Shown here one piece after another: positions 36,932 through 50,500 of a stretch of 64,000 bases of DNA. Below the pieces are notes generated by a model. The model ran no database searches. It was not told where the DNA came from and saw only the letters and a list, made by a program, of their open reading frames with translations. Source of the stretch: Solen grandis. Taxonomy: Eukaryota > Mollusca > Bivalvia > Adapedonta > Solenidae. A program made the position numbers and the translations under genes. Numbering within the stretch: the first letter of the stretch is position 1; every line of letters begins with the position of its first letter. Location: contig CM037783.1 of the NCBI GenBank assembly GCA_021229015.1, positions 30,733,234 through 30,797,233 on the forward strand, in the 5' to 3' direction.

Positions 36932-37237
36932 GCAACAACAACAACAACAAAACAACATCTTGAAATGTCTCAACATTATCAACATTGTTCTACCTCCTCC
37001 ACATCCATTTCTTTTAAGTCTAACATTTTTTTTTCTAAATAATATTAATAATTTTAATATAGTTTGAAAGTTATCCATACCATTCGCGTTAGATTTAAAT
37101 TTTATATATTTCGCATGCTGGCAAAAAGTATTTAGCCAAAATAATATAATAATAAAATGAAAGAAGCATTTTGCATTTCACAATGAGCGTTTGACATTTT
37201 GTAGCAGCCTGAACCGTAAGACAACTTACTTAGTAAT

Positions 37238-37486
37238 ATGACAGGAAGTGACGTCATGTCAGTTTCTGAAATATTTGATTACCTTGGTCACGAAGCTACA
37301 TCTCTAGGTATTCACATCTCTGCTATGGCTGACTATAGCACTGATAATTTGGAAGCAGCTACTAAAAGAAAATTTCTGTCGGTGGTTTCTGCTTTAGGAT
37401 TAATACAAAAAGCAGTAAACTATTCACAAACCATCTACATAGAACTCGAACCTAACACCTCGGTTCCAAAGCCTCTGCTCAAGTAG
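37238..37486 (+). CDS. Small hypothetical ORF, 82 codons
   Basis: An ATG-initiated, intron-free ORF ends in TAG. The peptide has mixed composition without low complexity (MTGSDVMSVSEIFDYLGHEA at the start) and a predicted helical middle (LEAATKRKFLSVVSALGLIQ). The region is less AT-biased than the DNA just upstream. No domain, signal peptide or membrane span is visible. It could be a first exon or a mobile-element remnant. Confidence 0.3.
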   Translation: MTGSDVMSVSEIFDYLGHEATSLGIHISAMADYSTDNLEAATKRKFLSVVSALGLIQKAVNYSQTIYIELEPNTSVPKPLLK

Positions 37487-38249
37487 ACCATGTTCGGTTT
37501 TCTACCCTACCCTGTTTTGTTGATACAGTGTATATGTGCTATAGTACACGATTTGATTTGTCGTCTGCCACTATTCATGTATCGGTATACCGTCCATGAA
37601 ATAGGGCGGTAAAAAATACGAATTGTACTTTGCCACTCAAAAGTCTGTTATACCCTACATAATATTACCTCCACCATGTCACGTGACTTTAAACAATAAA
37701 CCTTTGTGAATATACAAAACATTGGGAAAAAAGTTGGTTAGCAGATGATTCGGGTCACATAATATCTATACTGATTACCTGTACTACAGATATTGGAAAA
37801 CACGTAGATCAATACACTCAATACCTGTATATATGGTTTTACTCTAGATTTCTAAATATAGGACAACTGCCAGTCGACATTAAAATCTTAAATACATTTT
37901 GCTGGACCGCCCTGTTATATTTTAATTCAAATGATATATAGCATACCACGTACGTTTTAAATGATTTCAAAAAGGCATGCATCGTAGTCATAGCTACAGA
38001 ATGTAAACAGAAGCTCGCTTCATTGACCTTGATAAATAGATTTCAAGTAACACACCGGTATGTCAGTGGGTTAGAGAAAGAAATAAAAAGGAAATAATAT
38101 TTATCATCTTTTACAGGTAAGATTATTTTTATAAAATAATATGAAATTTAGTCATTGACCTTAACGGACGTTAGTTACAGAGGCTGGTCTATTCTTGAAT
38201 TAACATGCATATGTAATTTTGAATTCAGGAAGAAATGCACTCTATATAT

Positions 38250-38999
38250 TGATATCGTTCTTTATTGTTTTTTTTTTTTGTTTTTGTTTTTTTTTTCTTT
38301 CTTTTTTCTTCTCGTGCGTTATATCCTTAGATGAAATATATTTACTATCTTCATATACCGTTAAATCTATTTCCTGTAGTAGAATGACATGTACATTGTA
38401 ATTGCAACCACCTGTATTAAGCAGCCGACCTGTCAAAAGCAGCCAGTTTTAGTTTAAACTTATTTTCATTTTACGCCGATTCAGACACAAGTCTTATTAG
38501 TTAAACTTGCATCTCTCAGTGGCTCCAGTGTAGGACCAGTACTGTTGTACGCCCTTTAAGTTTATGAAAAATATTTGCCTTAAATTAATTGGGTTCGAAA
38601 ACAGCCTTTAGTTCCGCAGTCATGAACCAAGGTGCTTATGCTACAGCCAGTTTTAAATTTGGGGAATATTTCATTGCGGGCCCCCGTCGGCTTTGTTTGT
38701 AGTTCACCTTGTGTTGATGTCTTGTGACGCTCCACAGGTTGGACCAATACGAAGATAAAGTATTAATGAGAAGTGAACATTATAAAATCCGACCAGCCTT
38801 TCAATATTCTCTCTCACGCCATTTCCCATTTTGATCGCGATACTGTTCAAAGCTTATTATGCAAAGTAGAAAATGGCCGCACGCGTTTCTTTATCTCTTT
38901 ATCTTTATCTTTATCATCATGCTCTGCCTGTCTCTCCATATTCCCGATTAGCTCTCTCTTTCTCCGTATCGCATATCTCTCTTTTCGTCCTGTCCCCAC

Positions 39000-39044
<45 letters not shown>

Positions 39045-39060
39045 TCGCGTGCGCTATAAT
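38250..39060. repeat. Simple-sequence regions
   Basis: A pyrimidine tract (T/C, 38,265-38,312) and a CTTTAT/CTCTCT tract followed by a CA microsatellite (about 38,886-39,043) are present. The open frames over them are low-complexity and not coding. Confidence 0.9.
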
Positions 39061-39303
39061 TAAGCCACTAGGATCACCAGGTTACTTCAAGGTTACAAAC
39101 AAGTCCCTTCACCACGGATCAATACCCAATCAATCAGAGGGCTTCACCTTACATAATAGGCATGAAAAAAAAAACTACTAAAGAATACACTTTAAACATA
39201 TTTCTGTTCACCATCGTTTATTTACGTTACCGCCAAAGGTAACCAAATCTCTCCAGGTAATGGTTATGGTTAGGGCATACTAACAAGTTTAAAAGAGACT
39301 TGA

Positions 39304-39476
39304 CTTGACTTGACTATTTGAGTTTACCGTCGCCTCGACAGTATTTCAGTCATATAGCGACGTCCAGCTAATTACAGGTGGAGGAAGACCCCGAAAGCAC
39401 GGAGGCATCCACCTAACGCAAGCCAGCTGGAAGGCTTCCTCACGTGAAAATCCGAATGACCCTGCCGGGTTAAAAG
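39304..39476 (-). mobile_element. SINE family A, minus-strand copy
   Basis: The reverse complement carries the family tail (TGACTGAAATACTGTCGAGG, GACGGTAAACTCAAATAGTC) and body (GGATTTTCACGTGAGGAAGC). The tRNA head is truncated near the CCCGGCAGGGTCATTC motif. Confidence 0.8.
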
Positions 39477-39891
39477 AGACATGTAGGTCGGAGACCGCAC
39501 ATCCGAAACTTTACAAAAAGCAACACTTAATTTCACTGTGTTACCGTTATATTAAACGTTTTAGTTATTTAGTTAAATATAGTTTATAATAATATACTGA
39601 TGGGGAAAGAAACGCCCCAACGGAATTTGGCGTTATTTTCCTCATACCTATTGAAATTTTAGTGAAATGTAGTCTGTATACATGTACATTGACCGACAAT
39701 TACTGCAAAGAAAAAATCGCGCGCTTCTATTCAGCCCGATGTCCATTTCCGGTGGCTGCTCATGATTTCCACGTGCACCTCGTGTATGTTTACCACGTGG
39801 TGAAATCGATCACATTTTACACAGTTACATGTTCTAGTCGATAGACAATCACAATTTCAGAGATTTTCTGATTAAACATTCGTATTTAAGA

Positions 39892-40437
39892 ATGCCAAGG
39901 CTAAATTCTGAAGAGAGAGCTCGCGTTTTGGCCATGTATCGAATGCGGGCGAACGCAAGAACAAGTCGCCAGATGTTTTAACGTCTCGCGTTCGACGATT
40001 TAGAGTTACGACGTGTTAAGAGTTACAGAGTTACGGGAACGTTTGCCGATCGGCCACGTTCAGGAAGACCTCGTGTGACGTCTGTAAGACAAGATAATTT
40101 CATACGTCAACGCCAATTGCGTGACAGGTTTGTGACGGCGGAATCGACGTCGCGTTTAGTAGTCGGTAACCATGGTCGTTATACGGTTAGAAGACGACAC
40201 GACCGAGGGAACGCGGGATTACCTGCCGTAGACCCTACCGTGGTTTAGTTCTAACTTTACGCCACCGTCACCAACGTCTGATCTGGGCCCGCAACCATCG
40301 CGGTCAGCGTTGGCAAAACGTGGTGTTCAGCGACGAGTCGCGTTTCAACTTATGGAATATCCGTGTGTACAGGCGACGTTACGAACGCTACGTTGACAAT
40401 TGCGTTGTCGGGAACATGGAATGGGGCGTTTCATTTG
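39892..40437 (+). pseudogene. Tc1/mariner-type transposase, decayed
   Basis: The plus strand in shifting frames reads as a Tc1-like transposase: an N-terminal MPRLNSEERARVLAMYRM helix, a middle DRPRSGRPRVTSVRQD (GRPR linker before the catalytic domain), and NVVFSDESRFNLW followed by VYRRRYERY. The SDESRF block holds the second catalytic Asp of the DDE triad. Frameshifts and stops are present, and the part after about 40,437, including the third acidic residue, is gone. Terminal repeats were not recognised. Confidence 0.85.
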
Positions 40438-40439
40438 CC

Positions 40440-41482
40440 CGTCAGTATATATATTACAGACCAATCTCGGTTATTCGAAATGCCTGGGTCCAGTGTTTCA
40501 TTTCGAATAAGGCACGTGTTTGTTTAACCCAAATTAAGATCGTTGTTTGTTTTGTTAATTATATTGTTTATGTTGCATATCTTCATGCACGAATAGATAG
40601 TATAATACAAACATTGTACATGTCCGTACTGAGTGTCGGGCTAAACAATAGCAGACATCACCGTAGTTTTTTTTTCTAAGCACAACTTCATGGTAATAAT
40701 TTTCTTTTCTTGATCGGCGTAGTTGCCTCACCTCATTTTGACCTTCTAAAAGGTGACGACTCAAGGCAGTGCCGAATGAGTTTAACGATTTTCATTGGTA
40801 GATATTCCTATACTCACGGAAAAAGGTTACGCACCACTGTTTGATGAGAAATTTAACTAGCTGAAAATTATATTTCGTATTCATGCAAGTTCAATAAAGA
40901 ATTCTGATTGAATTACAGTTAAAAAATATAAAATTCTTTCTTCTCTTTGAGACTGAGACTTGTTTTGGGCCGAACATTATAAATACCAGCAGTATATTAT
41001 ACGGTCTGTGTTCCTGAAAGACAGTGCGCTTTCTTACAATGATGTTTACTACGCCGATGCTTTTTTTTTTATCTATGCTTATTTTGACTTCCAATAACTA
41101 AATGCTTCATAGATAATAAGTCGTACCATACATTCTCCATTACTTTCATCCCCATCAACGCCGCATATCTTTTTTAAAGGGTATTTATTGTTTTAAATAT
41201 CGATAAAGTGTGACCTTGATAAAAGCTAAAAAGAAATTGGGATGGGACTTACACACCCATCGTTCAAGCGGAAGTTACAGCACACATTTTTGTTCCGAAT
41301 AAAGATGAGGATTGGATGCAGGAAAATTTATAAATAAGACCCTCGTCACATCTATTGAATACTTTGATTTTATTATATTATTATTATAACATGCGATATA
41401 TAGAAAAACATAATCCAAAATATCGCAATATATGGCACTATCATTTTTGTCAGCAGTATCCACCCCTACTTGACACGTGACA
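40440..41482. other. Intergenic; upstream region of the transglutaminase
   Basis: Nothing coding is supported. This stretch should include the promoter and 5' UTR of the transglutaminase on the plus strand, but no TATA box or initiator is clear enough to call. A non-coding first exon could lie further upstream. Confidence 0.4.
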
Positions 41483-41579
41483 ATGGGTTGGTACGAGGAC
41501 ATGGTCAATACCATCAACAATTTTTGGTATGGACCTGACAAGCGGCCTAAACACGCCGAGGCAAACAAGAAAAAGAATG
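41483..41579 (+). CDS. Tg: Transglutaminase exon 1 (start codon)
   Basis: The ATG in GTGACAATGGG opens 32 codons ([20 protein letters not shown]...) and ends with one extra base at ATG/GTATGT. That base joins the next exon's AC to make Asp. The N-terminus is not hydrophobic. Tail residues are Lys/Asn-rich, a linker before the first beta-sandwich. The start is chosen as the only in-frame ATG that gives a splice-compatible exon; a further 5' coding exon cannot be excluded. Confidence 0.7.
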
Positions 41580-44500
41580 GTATGTAAAGAAAAGGCTTCT
41601 TTCATTTTTTGTACTACATGAAAGAGTTTCATTATATATTGTCGCAGCTTCGTCCGTCTGTCTGTCCGCTCGTCCCACTTTTTCAAAACAGGAGATTGTC
41701 CAGAGTATTGGTCCGAAAACAAAGTTTTTGTCTCGGTAACTATTGGTTGGAATTCATTACCAGTACCAGAACAAGTAGTCAACTGCTGATCACAGAGGCT
41801 CCAAGTTGCCTGGAGCGAATCATATCGAACTCCGAGCCCCTGTGTTCCTTCCCACAATTCATTAAAACTGGGAAACCCGCATATGACGTGAACACAAACG
41901 GATAATCTCGTGATTCCGTGTAAATGCAAGCCAAAATGATCGGCCTCAGACTTATACCCCCGCATGCTGCTTTGTCACAGTAACGGAAATTTGTTCTTAA
42001 TGTTGTGAACAGTAACTATGAATTAGGAGAACTGTTAGCAGTAACGAAAATCTATTTTAAGTAACAATGACCTTGACCCATCAGAACACAAACAATATTT
42101 GTTGTACCATCTTTATGTAGGTAGAATAATTTTCTTGACTTATGTTGAATAGAAATACAGACCTATCAAGTAGCGTCAACATTGTAGACATGCAGAAAAA
42201 GTCGAATGCATCATCATCATCATCATCAGAATTTATCTCTCTGACAGAAAAGCGACGCGAAAATCCACCAGTCTCTGAAGAAGATCTGAAGCGCGTGCTG
42301 CACGTGAAAAGTGTTGACTTCTGCATTCCTGAAAACACACAGGCGCATCACACAGATAAGTACGCATGCACTGAGAAGCGAGAGGTTGAGGGCGGAGCTA
42401 CAGAGGATGCTGAGCTCGTGATCAGAAGAGGTCAAAAGTTCACGATAAAAATAACTTTCGATAGACCTTTCAGTACAAAAGAGGACGACGTCAGTTTCGT
42501 ATTCGAAAACGGTTCGTATTTTATTTTATTTTTTTTTCGCGGGGGGGGGGGGGGGGGGGAATAAGGGGGCATGGATTATATTTTATATCGCGCCGCATGC
42601 ACACGTAAAAACCACCGATTCGCACACAGTAGTTATCGCGTGCGCACGCGATATGAAATATTTCCATTATCCCAATATTATGCTACCATGCATAAATGTA
42701 ATTCATAATCGTAGTTATATTCCACAGATATGAGTGTAAACCCTAGAAGGGGGAAATCATCCAACTTCAGTGCGCAACTGTACCTGAGGGAAAAAGCGGG
42801 AAAGTAACATTTAAACCTCGTGTTTCCACCCTGGATTGTCAGTAAATGGCTAAGGCCATATCGCGATGACCCGAACAAAACTTTGTCGCAAATAATTATG
42901 TCGTATACAATCATAATGGCACAATCACTATGTTCATTATTGTCGAATTATTTTATATAAGTGTACCTGTTATCCTATGTATTAAATATATACATGTATA
43001 CAGTATAGTATATTTCGTTATACCAGGGATCATACGCTATGGTCTCTTCTAAAAAAAAAGATCTCACAACGAAAGCAAATGAGATATCAAAAATTTATCT
43101 AAATGCGATCTCAGAATGTAATTAAAAGCGATTTCACAACAAAACAAACAAATACCTTCTCTTTCAAAAATATATGTATATTTGTATTTATTTTTTTATT
43201 ATTAATTTTATTATCGATAAGAATGACAACTTTGTTTTTTTAAATAGGGGAGATGGCACATACGAAAGCAGAGACCTACGGCAAGTTTGATGTAGACGAA
43301 ACTGGAAAAGAAAAATTTGTCAAAGGCGAGTGGTGTGGCCGTATGTTGACCTCGGAAGGCAACACGGCGACCTTTGAGGTCATCAGCCCGGCCAATTGCT
43401 CAATCGGGGAGTGGTCATTCTTCGTGCAAACTCGAACCAAGAACAAGGAAGGTCGCGAGATTTCGTTCATGTATGAGTGTCCCGATGATTTCTTCATGCT
43501 CTTCAATCCCTGGTGTGAAGGTAAAGTATAAGATTTTATGATTCGCTTTATTTACCCCCCTTTGCTTATCTCAAAACAGCTCGTTCACATATTGCCATTT
43601 ACTGAGATTTTATTTAAAACCATTTGTGTGTGTATGACCTCTATCAATACCTATCTACAGACGCATGATCACCCAATGCAACATTTTGTGACTTTCAGAA
43701 AAAAATGATCGGTTTCTCATCACAGGCTTTAGCGTTACGAACGGTATAAAAACTATATTTAGAATTATAAATCTATATTTATAAATTATATTTCCGTTTG
43801 CCGTCAAATGATTGATCACATTTACTGTTTGCGCATGCGCTCTCTTTACATGCTGAAACTTTTAGTAACTGTTTCGAACTGGTGAAGACGCCATACATGT
43901 ATATGGTACAGTAAGCACCTGCTTCGGGGATACCGTGTTCTATATCTAACCGGAATTCCCCGACGTGCGTATATAAAAAAAACAAAACATTTTCCGAGAA
44001 TATTTGTCAGGAAACAAAGACTTCACGAGTAGAAAAAAAAAAGGTTTTGCTTTTCTGCGGGGATCGTTTACTTTTTGTTTCATATGCAGACATTGGCTAG
44101 AACAAAATCAGTTTGATAGAATCTAAAATTTCCTGAAATGATCAAATGTGCTGAATATCCGATCTTCCTATTTTTATACTACACTGAAGTTCAATATTTT
44201 TATACTACACTGAAATTCAATATTTTTATACTACACTGAAGTTCAATATTTTTAATTTAATTAACCCTTCGCCATTCTAGGGTTCTATTTCTGTCCTTAC
44301 AGACGACACAGTGTACATGCCGGAGGAAGGTGCAAACTTAAAAGAATACGTGCTGAATGACAACGGCTGTGTATTCAGGGGTACCGAATTTTGCCCCATA
44401 CCAAAAGAGTGGAACTTCGGTGAGGTCAGTCAAAATGGTGTTCTTGTTTTTGAGTTACAGCATTTCAGTCACTTGTTGGCATCATGGTAATTACAGGCGA

Positions 44501-47500
44501 AGGAGGGGCCCAAAGAGCATATAAGGAATACCCGACCAACGTAAGCCAGCTGGAAGTTTTTCTTGCATGAAGACTTTGACTGACCAGGCCGGGACTTGAA
44601 CCCACGGTGGCGAGGAGTTGGGTTAACTTAATTCAGACACGGAAGTCCAACCGTCAAAATGTGTTTTTGTCGCCAAAGCATTAGAAGATATACATGTGCA
44701 AGATCCAACGCTTTGTACTTTCTCATTGAAGTTCGAGGACGGGATACTAGAGGCGTGTCTGTTTATCGTAACCAAGACGTTGAAGCCGAATGAGATGTTC
44801 CATTTAAGCAACCCTGTCAAAGTGTCCCGCACCATCACCCAGGTGGTAAGTAAGGGTTATAGTATATGGTCGAGCATGTTATCGCGACATATCATGTCCT
44901 GGGGTGACATAGAGGAAACTTCTGTTTATATGATGACCTAATTTGTAGTTTCTTGGGCCACCTCTTTTTGTGTGAAAATATCTCTAAAGCTATGCTATGC
45001 AGTTATGAATCAATGTTCCGAACATAAACTTAAAATCAGAATTTTTGAGCTTATATAAAAACAGTCCTCCAGGGGGTACTGTATCCAACTGAGGACCCAA
45101 GGGCGCGGGTTCGAACCCTATTGGTGGAAAGGATTTTTAATGGACCTCCCAGGTACAGAGTACTTGTCCATTCCAGGAACTGTGGAGAGGATTGATAGAA
45201 GTTGTAAGACACTGCTTCCCAATCGATGTAAAATGAATAAAAATATGGTTGCCGGTTGTTGTTAAGAAGCTAAAATTACATAGTTTAAGTTCAGTAATCG
45301 TAATCGAAGGGCGCCGTGGTCCAGTGGTAAAGTATCCGATTACGGATCCGAAGGTTGTGGGTTCGAACCCCGTTGGAGGCAAAAATTCTTCACGACCTTC
45401 CCAGGCGCAAAGTACTGGTCCAACCTGGGAACCGTCGAGAGGGATTAGTATAAGTTGTAAGAACTTTTTCCAATGAACGTAAAATAAATAAGTTTAAACT
45501 AAGTAATCGAACTGACACATGAATTTGATAATAAAAAGACTGACTGGAATATACCCCAAAGAGACAGTGATTTGAAATAAAATAGAGTTTGTCGTTGTTA
45601 CTGTATTTAGGCGATGTCCAATCTATAAATAGAGACTGTGACGTCACTAGAAGTCAGATAATACGCTTATTAACATTTTCTTACTCTGTAACATTTGACC
45701 CCTTTTCCAGGTGAACAGTAGCAACCCCGACATTGGGGTACTTTATGGAAGGTGGGACGGGAACTATACCGGAGGTTGCAAGCCCAATGATTGGTATGGC
45801 AGTGTCAGAATACTCCTACAGTATATGAAAACCAGGGAACCCGTGCGTTACGGCCAATGTTGGGTGTTCTCCGGTGTGACCACTACAGGTAGACAACCAA
45901 TTAACGTGTTGAATTTGATTCAGTTATTTATTCATTTTCTTTTTAAGTTTTATTTCAAAGATGCCCTGATTGAAAAGAAATTCCAATTTTACAAAGAAAA
46001 TGGTTTGAAAATATTGCAAACAGAATGTCATAAAAAATAAAATTACAGTAACAAATCATAGCTGCTGTAAATGCAATTTTAAGATAAAATAAGTAGCGCG
46101 AATTCGTGTGTTGTACGACTACATAGAGCAATATTCCGTATTTTATGTAATCTTTATAGAAAATTTTAACATTGTTTTTCCCTGAAAAGGATCTTCGGAT
46201 TATTTTTCTCCAGAATCCACATTTATTTGGACGATTTTATAAGACTTGGAGACACTGTTTATTGTTATAATCTCTCGGCAATGTTCGATCATGCCTGATA
46301 TCGGACTCTCACTCAAGGGTGACTACTCTGTAAGATCAAGGGCAATAATCCATATCGGCGCACTTGTTTTTGATATTAGTGAATCTTCCGCCTCTTCTCG
46401 TATTCTGATAAATATTTCCTTATTCTTTGCAAGTTCATTTTTATGTATATAGATTTTTTATATCAAATATATCTTACACATGTACGCGTGCTGGACAATG
46501 TTTTCTTTGACGTTACTATGGCAACAAAATTCGTTCCATCCGTTGTGTTTGATGTTACCATGATATGACAACCTAATTTGTCCATTCCTTTCAGTTTGCC
46601 GCGCGCTTGGGATCCCGGCAAGAAGTTTGACTAACTATGTATCAGCCCATGACGGGGATGAAAATAATACCATCGACAAATATTTCATGTACGAAGGCAA
46701 GGAATTGGTCCCGAGTGATGACAACAGCGATTCCGTCTGGTACGCATTTCCGACTGTTTCTTAAGCAGACGTAAATCAAAGTACTACTAGTCCTTCTGGC
46801 GGCCATTTAAAACTATAGATTCGGGGTGAATATATGGTGAGCCGTGGCGGATACAATATTTATTCTAGAGTTTTCGTTGATAACACGACGAGAGACACGA
46901 TTTACGCCACAACACATAGAAAATTGTACAGTTCGATACACGGCCATTTAATTTATATTTATTGATAACCTTTCTAGTTTTAAGAAATGAAAATTAAGGT
47001 AAAATCCCTGTAATAGTTCCACTACAGAGTGAGAAAAATGTGCAGCTTGACTGGGAGCTCGAACCCGGGGCCTTTTGCTTTCAGGACGAATGCTCTACCG
47101 AATGAGTTACCCGGCCGCTTAAATATCTTTCTACCCTATTGTGAGATTGATGCGGTTACTTCCCTGCTTATACATTGGTAGGCGCCGATTTGATTGGCTA
47201 ATACAAAGGTCAATCTGAGACGACCCTCTATACGATGTTGTCAGATTCAGTTACCGATACTGAATCTGATTTCGATGAGATTGCTTTAGTGTAGACCATT
47301 CACTTCCTGTTCTGCCAGTGTGGCTATTTGATAGCCTTGTGGTCAATTAAAATACAAGTAGTAAGGTCATCTATTTACGGGCAAACAAACTTGACCTCCT
47401 TTCTAGGTGGGCGGCCATCTTTGTTACTATTTATAGTAACTCATTTGCATATAAGCATTTTAGAGTATGACGTGTAGTGGCCATGTTGTAGACGGCCATT

Positions 47501-50500
47501 TTATTTCTTATGTGTGTATTGCGCATGCGTGGTGGTCATTTTGGATTATAGTATGACATCATGAGCTATATTTAGAATGACATTATGATCTATAGTTAGA
47601 ATGACCTTATCGGTAGAATGACCTCATGTTTGTTCCAATGATATACAGAGCTGACTTGTATATTCAGTCATAGGGCTTAATCACGGACATTGAGGGTCAG
47701 GTCCTCAGCCCTAGGCGGAGACTCATGGTGTACAATGGACAATTCAAACACCGTATGAGAAAAAAATGGCAGCAATAAATAGAAAATACAATGGGTAAAA
47801 TCACTACTTTAAAAAAAAGGAACAAAATACATTAAAATAAGTAAGAATAAATGTATAAATATGTAATATAGAAAATAAGAAAAACTCAATAAATACATGT
47901 CAAAATAAAATTATACATTATTTTCAAAGAGAAACACTTACGATGTGAACAGTTCCCTATCTTCCAAGAGAATGAGTACATTTCCGGTAACTACTCTAAT
48001 GTGTTTTCCATTTATGGTCAAAGTGTTTCCGGTCTCTATTTTTAGTCCAAAGCGTGAGAACATACTCTGTGTTTATGGGAACCCTGCTGTGAAAGTTATT
48101 CACTTTTCCCCAACACCGGATCTCCGGTAAGAACATGAAGTGGCATCCAGCTGTGAAAAGTCATTAAATGCTTGTCCTTTTTTCTGCTCTAACATTTAGA
48201 AATTTGAGTATAGGAATTTTATTATTTTGATTTTAGAAACCAGTTTATTGATATTGTTTTAGTGCGAATTAAGTCTAAACACATAGATGATTGATCCGAT
48301 ATTGATTATTTATCGATTGTTGTTTAAATTAAAAATCAGCATTTTCCCTTTTTTCCACTAACATTTAGTCAATTTTTTTCCTTGTCAAAAAAACAAAACT
48401 TTTAATCTGTTACTTATTTTATTTTGCAATAGGATTTTGCCTTTTTTTCTTGTCTCTTGAGTTCTGACTTGGCCATTTCTACCGCTTGTGCCACAGGGGT
48501 AACATATTGAATGGTCGGTTCTTTAGACGTGCCACCAGTCTGTATTTTTTCTACAACGTAGTGTCCTTTATGATTAGGACGTAGTTTTCCCTCGGCCATG
48601 AGGCGAAAATGTTGTGACCATCTGTCAATGTTCATTATTAGTTTTTATTTATGTCTATTAATCTTCTCCCCCTTATAAACTTATTCATCATCATCATCAT
48701 CACTAGATTCCGAATCTATCTCTCCGTGACCAATGACCTCATCGAACCAATGATTGTACTTTTTCAATACTCGTTTAATCACTTTCTTTTAATTGTCTGA
48801 ATCCAAAATTTCTCGAAGAATTTTCTGATGAACGACGCTTCCTTCTAGTTGAGCCGCTGTTCTCAAAAAGTCTGTATACATTCGCAAGAATTCTTTTTTA
48901 TCGTCTTCAAAGACAAACTCGTAGGCTTTTGAACGGGCTTTCTGTTCTGAGTTTCCTTCATTTCTATATTCGTAGTATTTGTCATCCCAAATTGTTTCCG
49001 TTTCCTCACCAGCTTTTTTGGCTAAGGATTCGAAATATTCATTTATGTCTTCAATGAAGTCTTGTTCGTCCTTAGAACTATCATTATCAGAACCATCATC
49101 GCAGGTGATCCAATCTCGACGGCCTACTTTACTCTTAGGCTCATCTTCATTACTAGTATGTTCAGCTTTTCTTTTCAACACCGCTGGACACCTTCTACCT
49201 TCCGTGAATAAATCGGTCACTCGTTATTCTTTCACCGCTCTCGTAGCCATGTCGTCTAATATGATCACATTTCTGACTCTAGGGTCCAAAAACTCATCTT
49301 TTTCTAGATTAAACGGTACTCTTTTTTAATTCTACTTCCGGAAAAGCGTTTCTTTGTAGTTCGTCATATAACGGTTGCCATCTCTTGTATAACCAGATAC
49401 ATTGTGGAGCGGGACGAAGTTTTTCATAAGCCCTCTGTAGTAGCTGTGATACGAAGTAAGTTTTACCGCAAGAGGTCGGTCCGCTGACCATACACATAAA
49501 GGGTTGTTGAAAAACAAATTCCTGTCCATTAGTTTATGTTGAAGGAGGTATTTCCCTAACTTTCCTTTGTGTCTGTACTCCCTGAAATATCGAACCCCCT
49601 CCTGGAGGAGGAGGAGGAGGAGGAGTCAATTCCGGAGGAGGAAGCGTTTCATTGACTGTCTTTTCATTTTCATGTTTAAATGCACAATGTCTTAACATAT
49701 TGTCCCTTCTTGTGAATATTTGTTCACACTCTAAACACTTTATAGAAAACATGTTTTATGAACTGAAAAAGGAGGCACTTCCCCTTATAAGTTTTTGGAC
49801 TTTGATCCTGCTTGTTCTTATATTAAACAGTCTTCACACATCTCTAGATCCAGCTCTGAAAATCCCTCGTCAATGTTCATGAAATTGTCCATCTTATAGG
49901 ACAAGATTTTCGTATGGTTTTATCATGGACTTCCGGTTAGAAGTTCAAAGTAAAGATTTCACTTATAGCTACTCATAGCTATACAAGATATATAAATCGA
50001 TGGAAAACTAAAGGAAATAGGGTCAATTTTAACATTGATACGTCATTTCCGGTTTTAAAGGCCCATGGACTTCCGGTTTAGAGAGTTCAAAGTATAGATC
50101 TCACTAAGATCTTACCAAAGTAATAAAAAAACAAGGGTCAGGACTGCCACAAAATACGCCCATCATGGTATGGGGACTCTCAGAAATAGCTCAGAGAAAC
50201 AAGCTACTGTCCATAAATAAGCAAAATAATTCCAAAATCCCATTAGTTAATGATGTTAATCATAAAAAAAAAATGTTGATACATTTCTATTAATTAACTG
50301 CAAGATCTGACAACACCTCATAGGGTCTAAGGACTAGGGACAAGCAAATTTTCAAGTATGTTGTGTACATCAAGGGCCATAACTTCAAAGTCATTCACAT
50401 GAGAATGCTGGATATCGAACTCAGCCAAGATATTATGGCAATGCACATGTGTGGAAAGTATGAAGAGGATTGGGCAAACAATATTGAAGTTAGAGCCCAG

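Noticed and set aside
41483..41500. N-myristoylation of the transglutaminase (MG start)
   Set aside because: Gly2 is followed by bulky aromatic residues and there is no Ser/Thr at position 6, so the usual context is missing.
45711..46040. Longer open frame past the Cys exon of the transglutaminase
   Set aside because: The frame runs through the GTAGAC donor into AT-rich intron sequence. The next exon at 46,595 continues the conserved protein.
48681..49752. Functional Polinton ATPase gene
   Set aside because: Two in-frame stops, a frameshift and loss of the C-terminal half rule out a working protein; annotated as a pseudogene.
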